From the IMG/VR virus record IMGVR_UViG_3300029787_000090, positions 1 through 46,527 of that record: a stretch of 46,527 nucleotides of DNA; one strand, 5' to 3'. Positions 39,780 to 46,527 of this stretch are shown one piece after another. Every line of letters starts with the position of its first letter. Positions within the stretch are counted from its first letter, which is position 1. The notes under the pieces are model-generated. The model saw nothing but the letters and a program-made list of their open reading frames with translations, was not told the DNA's origin and made no database searches. The position numbers were made by a program, and so were the translations under genes. This stretch comes from a virus.

Positions 39780-41413
39780 ATTCCACACACTCCGCTTAAA
39801 CATTGCTCTTCACTGTTGTCTTCATAGATAACACCGCGCTTAGCATGGGCTTCCTCGTAAGGTACTGAGGTAATTGGTTGACCGCCTCTAGCTCCATCAG
39901 GATATACAGTCAGACCACGTAGTCCACTAGCATACTTAGCAATAGTAGTAGCATATTTATCTACAGTATGTTCTCCATTTAGTTCTGTTCCCCATGCTGG
40001 CAGGTTAATGGTGCTGCTAATAGCGTGATCCACATATTTTTGTAGCTCATATTGAAATTTAATTCTACGCTCTGGATCAGATGCCAAGTCAACAGCAGAC
40101 TCAATCTTATCTGGATTAATACCCCCGTCAATTAAGGCTTGGGCCGTACCGTCAACGACAAATTGATGCTTCCATCTTGTCCCATCTGTAAGGTAGCGTC
40201 TGCGGTATGCCACGGCGTAGATTGGTTCCACACCAGAGGTCGTTCCGGCGAGGATACTAATAGTCCCTGTCGGAGCAATTGCTCTATAGCCTTTAGGACG
40301 TTTGAGAAAAAGTCTGTCGCAATGCTGGTCAGCGGATCGTTTGCTTTCTCGTTCATATACTTTCATCCATTGTTTTAGTTCGTCAGTCATTTCATATCTA
40401 GAGTTACGTTTAAGTAACCACTCATGCATTCCCATAAGACCAAGGCCAATACGGCTGTTATCTCTCCTTACCTTGGCTATTTTTTCATACGGTAGTTGCG
40501 CTCTGATAAGTCCGCATACCAAGAACTTACTAGCGAGATTAACCACATCGCTAAACTCTTCGATTGTTTCAATGTTTGCCAGATTAACAGAACCAAGGTT
40601 GCAGACATCACTATCATCTTCACTTGTAATTTCTGTGCAAGCATTCCTAAGCGTTTCATTTTGTTTATCTCCAAAGTTAAATGAGAATCCAGGTTCTCCA
40701 GTCATCATAGCTTGCTTAACATTCTCAATGAACACAGGATTCATTTGGTCTTTTAGCCATGCATCATCATAGTTAAGAGAGATGTTCATCATGTCCAATG
40801 GAGCAGGGAAGTTAAAGTCTGCTTTCTTCAAGTCAGCTATTGTAGTATCACCGACAGTTATATCATGCCAGTTCTTTGCTTTGAGTAATTGTGTTGCATC
40901 TTCATGTTGCCAGTTCATACTACCGTATAGTGCAGAACGACGGCTACCTCCCTGCATTACATTCCTACCAACTTCGTTTAAAGTGTACAGCAGAGGAATA
41001 GGCCCAGATGCTACACCACCTGTTCTTTTTAGTCTCCGTCCGGATGGCCTTGCTTTGGATATATCTACACCTATCCCTCCTCCTGTCATAAGACATGACA
41101 TTGCTCGTTGTGTAACTCCAGCCCATTCTTCTCTTGAATCCTCCTCAAGTCTTAGAAGGTAGCAGTTGTTGTAGAATCTAGCATCCCTTCCTGCGTACCA
41201 AAGATAGCGACCACCAGGAATAAACTTAAACTCAGAAATGTACTGAGCAAGCTGATCCCTTTCAGTCTTTTCCATAAGGTTGTTCTTGGTTCCGTTGAAG
41301 TCACCGCATACACTGTTAACTACGGCATGAGCTTTATCACTCCATGTCTCGTATTCAGTAGACGCATATTTATTTTTAAATATATCTTCACCAAGTTGTG
41401 TTTTAAATTTCAT
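39776..41413 (-). CDS. nrdJ: Class II (B12-dependent) ribonucleotide reductase
   Basis: The 545-residue enzyme makes deoxyribonucleotides from ribonucleotides with adenosylcobalamin. Seen motifs: NNCY (C84, one redox Cys), the active site N257-A-C259-T-E261, CNLGSVNL with C271, and a C-terminal redox pair CLSGVC (C538, C543). There is no sign of a class I small subunit or radical-generating partner in this window, in agreement with class II. The length is shorter than bacterial NrdJ (about 700 or more), as in many phage versions. It overlaps dUTPase by 11 bases. The host must supply cobalamin. Confidence 0.9.
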   Translation of the reverse strand: MKFKTQLGEDIFKNKYASTEYETWSDKAHAVVNSVCGDFNGTKNNLMEKTERDQLAQYISEFKFIPGGRYLWYAGRDARFYNNCYLLRLEEDSREEWAGVTQRAMSCLMTGGGIGVDISKARPSGRRLKRTGGVASGPIPLLYTLNEVGRNVMQGGSRRSALYGSMNWQHEDATQLLKAKNWHDITVGDTTIADLKKADFNFPAPLDMMNISLNYDDAWLKDQMNPVFIENVKQAMMTGEPGFSFNFGDKQNETLRNACTEITSEDDSDVCNLGSVNLANIETIEEFSDVVNLASKFLVCGLIRAQLPYEKIAKVRRDNSRIGLGLMGMHEWLLKRNSRYEMTDELKQWMKVYERESKRSADQHCDRLFLKRPKGYRAIAPTGTISILAGTTSGVEPIYAVAYRRRYLTDGTRWKHQFVVDGTAQALIDGGINPDKIESAVDLASDPERRIKFQYELQKYVDHAISSTINLPAWGTELNGEHTVDKYATTIAKYASGLRGLTVYPDGARGGQPITSVPYEEAHAKRGVIYEDNSEEQCLSGVCGI

Positions 41414-41867
41414 TTATTTTTTCCACTTTAATATCATTAATACCTGTACTACCAAAACCTCCTTCACCTCTTATGTAACTTACTGCAGCTACTTCACTAA
41501 GAACTGGTGACAAGTAATAAGCGAATACCATCTGAGCAATCCTATCTCCTCTTTCAATATCAAATGGAGTAGGACCTGAGTTAAATAACAATACCTTTAC
41601 TTCTCCCTTATAGTCAGGGTCAATAGTTCCTGGAGAGTTTAAAACAAATACACCGTGTTTGTTTGCCAATCCACTACGGGTTCTTATCTGAGCCTCAATA
41701 CCCACTGGAAGATTTAACTTAAATCCTGTGCGAATAAGTTTTTTATCCAACGGCCTAATGCATTGGTCCTCTGCTGAGTAAATATCATACCCAACAGAGA
41801 ACTCGGTTGCTCTTTCCGGTGCGGAGTAAGCAATCTCCATCAAGTCAACTTCTATTTTGTCGCTCAT
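41403..41867 (-). CDS. dut: dUTPase
   Basis: The 154-residue protein is a trimeric-type dUTP diphosphatase, which removes dUTP and makes dUMP for dTMP synthesis. All five motifs are present: VGYDIYS (25-31), RSGLA (64-68), GTIDPDYKGE (80-89), RGDRIAQ (106-112) and the C-terminal RGEGGFGSTG (133-142). The length is normal. It overlaps both neighbours and would work with the RNR to keep uracil out of phage DNA. Confidence 0.95.
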   Translation of the reverse strand: MSDKIEVDLMEIAYSAPERATEFSVGYDIYSAEDQCIRPLDKKLIRTGFKLNLPVGIEAQIRTRSGLANKHGVFVLNSPGTIDPDYKGEVKVLLFNSGPTPFDIERGDRIAQMVFAYYLSPVLSEVAAVSYIRGEGGFGSTGINDIKVEKINEI

Positions 41868-42060
41868 GTATATACTTTTCCTTTAGGTTATTTTTCTTGG
41901 CGTATTCCATATACTCTTGCAAAGTGCATCCTGCATGGTGTCTAAAACATTCTGCCCAAGAACTAAATTTAGAAGTCGGTTCTCTTGGATTAGCATAGAT
42001 ATGTCTTGCAAGGAAATAGATGATCTCATCTCTAGGCTCACCTTTAGAACGGTATGTCAT
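41845..42060 (-). CDS. Small conserved hypothetical protein
   Basis: The 71-residue product contains DEIIYFLARHIYANPRE, SSWAECFRHHAGCTLQEYMEYAKKNNL and a basic tail. ATG 42060 is preferred to ATG 42069 because it lies close to the SSB stop, but both are inside the SSB end. Two His and two Cys are clustered (ECFRHHAGC), which might bind a metal. Its place between SSB and dUTPase in the nucleotide/recombination block is the only hint at function. Confidence 0.6.
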   Translation of the reverse strand: MTYRSKGEPRDEIIYFLARHIYANPREPTSKFSSWAECFRHHAGCTLQEYMEYAKKNNLKEKYIHERQNRS

Positions 42061-42478
42061 CGGCAGCAACCTGGTTGCTAATAGATGCCATCTCTGCTTT
42101 AGCAGATGCTGGAACCTCTCGCTTACCTTCCGGTGCTGATCCCTCTACCTCCTTATATGCATCAGGACTATTAATCATCTGTAACTGATAGCCCTTAATG
42201 TCAGTTGTGTATTTTTCTACACCACTCTTATCAGTATACTTACGATAATCAATTGATCCTTCAACGTACAGGTTTGTACCCTTGGTTACGTAGTTATCTA
42301 CTACCTCGGCTTGCTTGCCAAAGAATACTACGTTATGCCAGTCAGCCTTCTTGTACTCTCCGTACCCTGATTCAGTTACCATAGAAACCTGAGCAATCTT
42401 GCTGTCGTTCTTAGTGGTACGAATGACTGGGTCTTTCCAGACATTGCCAAGGATGATTGCTTTGTTAATTCCCTTCAT
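42044..42478 (-). CDS. ssb: Single-stranded DNA-binding protein
   Basis: The 144-residue protein has the OB-fold N terminus of bacterial SSB (MKGINKAIILGNVWKDPVIR, ADWHNVVFFGKQAEVV, GTNLYVEGSIDYRKYTDKSG) and the acidic tip DDIPF at the C terminus that recruits partner proteins such as exonucleases. The middle linker is Gly/Ala/Ser-poor but flexible. It overlaps the exonuclease gene by 14 bases, and the pair would act in recombination and replication. Confidence 0.92.
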   Translation of the reverse strand: MKGINKAIILGNVWKDPVIRTTKNDSKIAQVSMVTESGYGEYKKADWHNVVFFGKQAEVVDNYVTKGTNLYVEGSIDYRKYTDKSGVEKYTTDIKGYQLQMINSPDAYKEVEGSAPEGKREVPASAKAEMASISNQVAADDIPF

Positions 42479-43226
42479 TATTTTCTCCGTGTCTTTCGGG
42501 CCAATACTTCTTTACATTTTTCCAAACGATTAAAGATGATTCAAATATAGTCCAGTATCTATTTAAGTCATCATTATGCCACTCATGAAATACTACTACT
42601 CCAGGATTGTTTGCGCTAATAAATACATTAGCAATTCTTTTGGGAGGTGCAGGCAATGCTCTTTCATAAGCGATCAATTGGTAAGCCATTGATTCATATG
42701 CCAATTGTTTGCTACCAGTATTGAATTCTTTGGTCTTGAAGTCAATGACCCATTCATCTGATACCAAGTCTATCATACCTCCATAACCTTTCTGAAGATT
42801 ACATACTACCTCTTCTGATCTCCAATTTTGATCGCCACAGTTTATTTTTAATAGTGCATCTACCGCATTAAAGATTTCAGCATCTGCACCGGAAGGCTCT
42901 AACTCTTTCTTAAAGCAGGACTCTAACATATCATGTATCCTACTACCTCTTTCAGATGCCTCTACGGTTTCGCGTTTGCTTTCTTCAATAACCTTGGCTT
43001 TCCATACGTCAACATCAGCAAAACTTCTGTCTACTGTAGCAGCAGCCTCAATAGTTTTGTTGATCTTCCAATTATCAAGGCCTGGTTTTGCTAAAATATC
43101 TAGGACAGATGTAACAGACGGCATCCACCCATGTTTCCTAGCATCTCTTAAAGTTGTTGCTCTAGTCTTTCCGTTCTTTCCTTTGACGAAATGACAAGGC
43201 TCACCTTCTTTGTTATACCAATGCAT
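42465..43226 (-). CDS. RecB/Cas4-type PD-(D/E)XK exonuclease
   Basis: The 253-residue protein has the active-site order of this family: H98 in GSRIHDM, E138/E139, D153 in GYGGMIDLV (the first metal Asp), D162 and K164 in VIDFKTKE, and Q183-Tyr later in YQLIAYERA. These residues cut DNA strands from an end. Partner genes on either side are SSB and a Rad52-type annealing protein, so it fits the 5' to 3' exonuclease of a phage single-strand annealing pair. It overlaps SSB by 14 bases. Confidence 0.85.
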   Translation of the reverse strand: MHWYNKEGEPCHFVKGKNGKTRATTLRDARKHGWMPSVTSVLDILAKPGLDNWKINKTIEAAATVDRSFADVDVWKAKVIEESKRETVEASERGSRIHDMLESCFKKELEPSGADAEIFNAVDALLKINCGDQNWRSEEVVCNLQKGYGGMIDLVSDEWVIDFKTKEFNTGSKQLAYESMAYQLIAYERALPAPPKRIANVFISANNPGVVVFHEWHNDDLNRYWTIFESSLIVWKNVKKYWPERHGENNEGN

Positions 43227-43495
43227 TAGATACCCCTATATCTATACTCTCCAACTACACCTTCGCCCCAGTCCCATTTCTCTGAGACCTTTGGCATATC
43301 TGCTATCTCTTTTTCTCTTTCATAATGCATCACTGCACCTGAGAAGTCTCGGTACATACTATAGTATACATCACCTTCACATTCTGAAAACATATTCTCA
43401 AATGAGATTGCTTCCTTGATTAGTTTATTTTTAGCCTCCTCTACTTGCAGGTTGTCATACTCTTTTTCCTTTTTGTTTTTACTTCTTGGTTTCAT
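43226..43495 (-). CDS. Hypothetical protein in the recombination module
   Basis: These 89 residues are highly charged and helical at the start (MKPRSKNKKEKEYDNLQVEEAKNKLIKEAISFENMF) and have aromatic Tyr/Trp in the second half (DVYYSMYRDFSGAV, SEKWDWGEG). It overlaps the exonuclease and the Rad52-like gene, so all three are co-transcribed. No motif of known function is visible. Confidence 0.65.
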   Translation of the reverse strand: MKPRSKNKKEKEYDNLQVEEAKNKLIKEAISFENMFSECEGDVYYSMYRDFSGAVMHYEREKEIADMPKVSEKWDWGEGVVGEYRYRGI

Positions 43496-43904
43496 TTCTC
43501 TTCTCCATTAGTTCATCGAAACCTTCCGGTGTAGCCCACACAGCAGCCTTCTTATTGCGATCAAAAGCATTAGGGTGGTAAAGATATCTGCCAATTCCAA
43601 ATAGCACTGCTGCTCGTTTGAGAGCGTCTGAGATGCCTCCTTTTGCACCTTCTATATTAGAATCATCTGCACCATCTGACTTGGTAATCCATTCACCATC
43701 AATCTTAACTGATAACTCACAGATCATACGATCACCAATCCACTGGTACTTGGTCTGCCAGTTAGCAATCCCAACAGTATCATCAAACCTATCCATTACA
43801 TCTCGAGCTGTAATGTACGCTAACTCAGCGCCACCTCCACCCTTACGCCAACGAATCTTTGACTCAGGGAACGGTCTCTTTAATGCCATCTCTATCTTAT
43901 TCAT
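43479..43904 (-). CDS. Rad52/ERF-type single-strand annealing protein
   Basis: The protein has 141 residues and pairs complementary single strands during recombination. It shows the core of the Rad52/22 type: RWRKGGGGAELAYITARDVMDRFDDTVG, a beta strand ICELSVKIDG, and GAKGGISDALKRAAVLFGIGRYLYH (about 86-110), the family's signature ending. Length is short but complete for phage versions of this family. It overlaps the genes before and after it. Combined with the exonuclease and SSB, this makes an annealing-type recombination set. Confidence 0.88.
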   Translation of the reverse strand: MNKIEMALKRPFPESKIRWRKGGGGAELAYITARDVMDRFDDTVGIANWQTKYQWIGDRMICELSVKIDGEWITKSDGADDSNIEGAKGGISDALKRAAVLFGIGRYLYHPNAFDRNKKAAVWATPEGFDELMEKRNETKK

Positions 43905-44046
43905 GCTTATCTTTTTCCTTTTTAAGTGAATCTAGATACTCACGGTAATGATCTTCTTCATCGTCCTTTTGCATCTTATCTAACCACTCTTCATATTCCT
44001 CCTTGAATTGTTCTTCTTCTGTTACTTGCTGCTGTCTCCAACTCAT
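43897..44046 (-). CDS. 49-residue acidic helical protein
   Basis: The short reading frame begins MSWRQQQVTEEEQF and continues with EEYEEWLDKMQKDDEEDHYREYLDSLKKEKDKHE. It is highly acidic and helical. ATG overlaps the NinB stop (ATGA) and its end overlaps the Rad52-like start, so it uses exactly the gap between two genes. Probably a small regulatory or partner protein; no family recognised. Confidence 0.65.
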   Translation of the reverse strand: MSWRQQQVTEEEQFKEEYEEWLDKMQKDDEEDHYREYLDSLKKEKDKHE

Positions 44047-44453
44047 AACTGATTGACCTCCCTGCTCATGGTTGTTGGGTTATAGAATCCAGCCTCAATC
44101 AAAACAGATTCAACTCTTTCCATATACTCAGCAAACTTTTCGACGCTAAGCCCTGATGTTTGTACTGCTACCTCTACTGCATCTCCTTCTAGGTTTGTTA
44201 CTGTGTTAGTCCCCAGTATTTGCACAGACATAATGGAGTGCAACTCGTTTGCTGTGTATCCTATTTCATTTGCAGCCTCTCTAATGATATGCCAATACCT
44301 ATTGTTCTGGTCAATAGACCTCTGGTTCTTTTTATTATATGGTCTTATCAGAACTTCATAAGGTTCTTGAGAACTATTCTTTAGTTCTTTTATATAGTCA
44401 ACACATTTATTCTTCTGATGTAGATCATATAACTTAAACCGTTGTGTCTTCAT
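44043..44453 (-). CDS. ninB: NinB-type recombination protein
   Basis: The 136-residue protein resembles lambda NinB (Orf), which binds SSB-coated DNA and acts in RecA-independent recombination. The pattern YEVLIRPYNKKNQRSIDQNNRYWHIIREAANEIGYTANELH with RSxDQNxRYW (about 45-55) is the family's signature. The length is close to lambda NinB (146). It sits between the Rad52-type gene and a Ref-like HNH gene, both of which agree with a recombination role. Confidence 0.88.
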   Translation of the reverse strand: MKTQRFKLYDLHQKNKCVDYIKELKNSSQEPYEVLIRPYNKKNQRSIDQNNRYWHIIREAANEIGYTANELHSIMSVQILGTNTVTNLEGDAVEVAVQTSGLSVEKFAEYMERVESVLIEAGFYNPTTMSREVNQL

Positions 44454-44716
44454 TTTTTACTCCATTCTATTATACCATACTCAAATGCTCGACCTATTGT
44501 TTGTAAGCACCACCTCATCTGCGTTTCCTTATCTATCTCACCGCTATGACATTCAGCATGGTGAGTATAACATACTGGTAACGTAAAATAATCTGGCGCT
44601 TTCTTACCCATCCCTGCACCAAGAGCCTGGACTCTTAGATGGTGAGCCTGTGAATCTTGACCGCAGTATATACATGGTTGTTCTGCTACCCACTGAAGGT
44701 ACTTCTTGTTCTTCAC
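44450..44716 (-). CDS. Ref/DUF968-like HNH-type protein
   Basis: The 88-residue protein has C15-x2-C18, H25-H26, GMGKKAPD (35-42), C49, H52-H53 and C56-H57. This ordered set of Cys and His resembles the zinc and HNH core of the P1 Ref-type (recombination enhancement) and DUF968 proteins, with HHLR near the start and VCYTHHAECH near the end. It may be a nuclease guided by RecA or other annealing proteins. It overlaps the NinB gene by ATGA. Confidence 0.7.
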   Translation of the reverse strand: MKNKKYLQWVAEQPCIYCGQDSQAHHLRVQALGAGMGKKAPDYFTLPVCYTHHAECHSGEIDKETQMRWCLQTIGRAFEYGIIEWSKK

Positions 44717-45243
44717 TTCACTCTCCGGTATGGATTAAATACTCTTTGTAGTTCTAACTCCCATTCTTCTATTGTAGGTATTATATTATTAAAATAATTA
44801 TATTTAATATGTCTATAAAATATATTTCTTTCATTCTTTATATAAATACCTCTTGTTCTGTCAGACATAGCCTTTCTTCCTAAGCCGAAACATAAGTCAC
44901 ACTTATATAGTTTGTCCATTATTATAACCTCTTTTCTTCCGTTACACTTAGGACATATGGACGGGTTAGTCATCTCATCTAATGCTAAACCTACTGTATT
45001 AAATATATCTTCTGGCGTTATTGTTTTATTCCATTTAAGTTTCATTGCTTCATCAAACAACGGCCTTAATAATTTGTTGCGCCATTTCTTTTCAAGACAA
45101 TACTTGTACCTACCATAAGATGCTGCTATGTCGCTTGCTCTTGCTAGAGTTGCTGCAATATCCTCCCAAGGTGGGCCACCTATAGGCTCAAGAACAGAGC
45201 TAGATTTAATTGTTAAATATTTAAGTGATTCCAAACCCGACAT
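44713..45243 (-). CDS. Q-like antiterminator candidate with zinc finger
   Basis: This 176-residue protein has a helical N-terminal region (WEDIAATLARASDIAASYGRYKYCLEKKW) and two CxxC pairs (CPKCNGR at 97-103 and CDLCFGLG at 115-122) that resemble a DnaJ-type zinc finger. Phage antiterminators of the 82/Q type have a similar CxxCxGxG layout, followed by a basic end (RGIYIKNE). The position close to the Ref/NinB genes is like that of lambda Q after the nin region. Whether it acts as antiterminator or in DNA binding is not certain. Confidence 0.5.
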   Translation of the reverse strand: MSGLESLKYLTIKSSSVLEPIGGPPWEDIAATLARASDIAASYGRYKYCLEKKWRNKLLRPLFDEAMKLKWNKTITPEDIFNTVGLALDEMTNPSICPKCNGRKEVIIMDKLYKCDLCFGLGRKAMSDRTRGIYIKNERNIFYRHIKYNYFNNIIPTIEEWELELQRVFNPYRRVK

Positions 45244-45430
45244 TAAATATATCCCTGTAGATTACTTTGTTTGGTTTCCTGCTACCCATTATTTCTCCAG
45301 TTAAGTAATAGTTTTCATATGATTCGCATGCGAGCCTGCTCTCTGCACATCTTTTGTATTCAACACAAGGAATACATGGAGGGTCCTCACTTGCTATCGC
45401 TCTTGCTAGATTAAAGTATTCACGTTTCAT
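45221..45430 (-). CDS. Small cysteine-rich protein
   Basis: The protein has 69 residues with four Cys in a short span (PPCIPCVEYKRCAESRLAC), in the order C-x2-C-x5-C-x6-C, which could bind zinc or an Fe-S cluster. The part LACESYENYYL follows, and the C terminus is basic (GSRKPNKVIYRD). It overlaps the nuclease and Q-like genes. The C-x2-C...LAC-x2-F/Y pattern occurs in small phage proteins of unknown role. Confidence 0.65.
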   Translation of the reverse strand: MKREYFNLARAIASEDPPCIPCVEYKRCAESRLACESYENYYLTGEIMGSRKPNKVIYRDIFNVGFGIT

Positions 45431-45738
45431 TTTAATTTCTCCCTAAAATCTTTAGCCCTAAAGACTATAAGTGTATCATCAAACGGCGCACCATTTTCCT
45501 TTATAAAAACTACAGGAACTTTACCATCCCTGGATGATGCTACCGCTTGCTCCATTGCTTCCTTGATCCATCCAGGTATTGACTTACGATACTTACATTC
45601 AATAGATAGACGATCACTTGTAACATCTGGCGCACTACCTCTTGACCTACCTGTGATTGGAACCCTATTAGATTTATCCCCTAACTCAGTAAGGAATTCA
45701 CCTACCCAACGCTCAAACTTTTTCCATGTCTTATCCAT
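45427..45738 (-). CDS. Holliday-junction-resolvase-like PD-(D/E)XK nuclease
   Basis: The 103-residue protein has the order of an archaeal Hjc-type or VRR-like nuclease: E9, R31, a Ser/Gly-rich loop, D38 in SAPDVTSD, E47-x-K49 in LSIECKYRK, and Q64 in EQAVASS. These sit on a short alpha/beta pattern of strands and helices. It would cut branched DNA or structured ends near recombination. It overlaps both the helicase and the Cys-rich gene, so all are co-transcribed. No sign of inactivation. Confidence 0.75.
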   Translation of the reverse strand: MDKTWKKFERWVGEFLTELGDKSNRVPITGRSRGSAPDVTSDRLSIECKYRKSIPGWIKEAMEQAVASSRDGKVPVVFIKENGAPFDDTLIVFRAKDFREKLK

Positions 45739-46527
45739 TTAATACTATTGGTGGAACTTCTCTTGCAGCATTATATGGCAAGTGATATGTTCCAGTTCTC
45801 CAGTTGTAAGTTAATTCTCCGGTTCCTAAAATACCATCCTGCTTGAACCTTACTTTCTGAACATGAATTTGAATTATACTATTGGCTCTTCCTTCCTCAG
45901 TCATGTCGCGCCATACTGTGATACAGTTATCAGATTTATCCCTCCATCTAGCAGAGCCACTGATATCATATGGAGTTGGGATAGGAATCTTTCCATTCTT
46001 ATCACGATATAACTTGGCAGGATGGGCAACAATCCATAAATGTATACCATACTTTCTAGCAAATTGACGCACCCTCTTTAGTGCCACAGAAATATATTCT
46101 GTCTCAGACTGACCATCTCTACGCAAGTGTTCAAGCTCATTCCACGGGTCAATAACAAGACCACGGATACCCTTTGTAAGCACCAACCTTTTTGCAGCAT
46201 TTAAAATAACATCAATAGACCACTCCTTATCATCGTCAGGAAGAATCCAAGTGAAGTGCTTGGTCAGCCACTGCTTGCCATCTTCCAATTCCTCCCTCGA
46301 CATACAAGGAGTAGGCCCATCGAAGAAAGGATGACCAACATATTTCTCTAGCACCCTAGCCATATGATCCTCAAGTGGTTGATTTTCTGGGGAAAATATA
46401 CCGAAGTTCCAACCATGATTCTTTGCTACGTTCACCATCATCGCATCCAACCAGTTAGATTTACCACTACCTGGTATACCTGTTACTACTGTAAATGCAC
46501 CTGGCCTTACTAAATAGTATGGGTCGA
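45731..46527 (-). CDS. Twinkle/T7 gp4-type replicative helicase (5' end cut by the window)
   Basis: The frame is open to the right edge, so this is a C-terminal part of about 265 residues. Before the first start-like codon (TTG 46450), the frame reads YYLVRPGAFTVVTGIPGSGKSNW, which contains the Walker A GIPGSGKS. Walker B lies at GLVIDPWNEL, then a conserved His in IVAHPAKL and an arginine-finger region VQKVRFKQDG. The pattern is RecA-like, DnaB-type; LVRPGAFTVVTGIPGSGKS is typical of toprim helicases. The upstream primase part, if any, is outside the window. It overlaps the resolvase-like gene by eight bases. Confidence 0.88.
   Translation of the reverse strand, partial: DPYYLVRPGAFTVVTGIPGSGKSNWLDAMMVNVAKNHGWNFGIFSPENQPLEDHMARVLEKYVGHPFFDGPTPCMSREELEDGKQWLTKHFTWILPDDDKEWSIDVILNAAKRLVLTKGIRGLVIDPWNELEHLRRDGQSETEYISVALKRVRQFARKYGIHLWIVAHPAKLYRDKNGKIPIPTPYDISGSARWRDKSDNCITVWRDMTEEGRANSIIQIHVQKVRFKQDGILGTGELTYNWRTGTYHLPYNAAREVPPIVLNG

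Noticed and set aside
40302-40772. 156-residue + strand frame over the RNR
   Set aside because: The - strand frame has all RNR motifs; the + frame is rich in Ser/Leu/Phe as expected for a shadow.
1-46527. tRNA genes, integrase, repressor, attachment site or insertion sequence
   Set aside because: I looked for cloverleaf ends, recombinase motifs and inverted-repeat-bounded transposase frames and saw none; there is no sign of a temperate module in this window.

Overview
The window is a 46.5 kb piece of a tailed double-stranded DNA phage. It has a short-tailed (podovirus-like) gene set of the kind common in marine bacteriophages. The evidence is a full late block on the + strand: terminase small and large subunits, tail fibres, portal, scaffold, major capsid protein, head-tail adaptor, tail proteins, ejection proteins and a 2,699-residue polyvalent injection protein. 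A nucleotide and recombination block lies on the - strand: metallophosphoesterase, B12-dependent ribonucleotide reductase, dUTPase, SSB, RecB-type exonuclease, Rad52-like annealing protein, NinB, Ref-like HNH protein, Holliday-junction-resolvase-like nuclease and a Twinkle/T7 gp4-type helicase. I saw no tRNA, integrase, repressor, CRISPR array or insertion sequence. Several tiny basic proteins and the HesB/IscA gene are types I associate with marine phages. The overall layout recalls the HMO-2011-type podoviruses of marine alphaproteobacteria, but that is a memory-based guess and was not tested.

Layout. 1-672 has no supported gene. It holds three exact TTATCCACA DnaA boxes (287-362) beside a stretch that is almost only A and T (377-439), an extended -10 promoter (558-566) and a long leader RNA hairpin (581-647). 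673-8217 is a compact run of about 19 mostly overlapping genes: packaging, tiny basic proteins, membrane and lysis-like proteins, HesB/IscA and a signal-anchored glycosidase-like protein. 8217-15633 is a tail fibre/adhesin region. It is interrupted by a very A+T-rich cassette of two 2-oxoglutarate/Fe(II) oxygenases and a radical SAM enzyme (12204-14705). 15647-21503 is the head module. 21511-30254 holds a GT9-like glycosyltransferase, the adaptor, a split tail protein and ejection proteins, one with a lysozyme-like domain. 30256-38355 is the giant protein, with an HExxH zincin-like site and an ADP-ribosyltransferase-like domain. The two blocks converge near 38.6 kb, where a - strand terminator sits inside the last + strand gene. 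38658-46527 is the replication, recombination and nucleotide block, read right to left; its helicase runs off the right edge.

How the parts fit. The - strand genes would supply dNTPs (RNR, dUTPase) and a complete recombination set for copying and repairing phage DNA. The DnaA boxes suggest that host initiator can open an origin at the left. The + strand block builds and fills the particle, and several encoded enzymes (oxygenases, radical SAM, DUF115, GT9) sit among structural genes. I infer that they modify virion proteins or host surface glycans; this has not been shown. HesB/IscA could supply Fe-S clusters, for example to the radical SAM enzyme. The most promising candidates for something undescribed are the oxygenase/radical-SAM cassette, the split tail protein with an inserted gene, the DnaA-box origin, and the terminator hidden inside a convergent gene.
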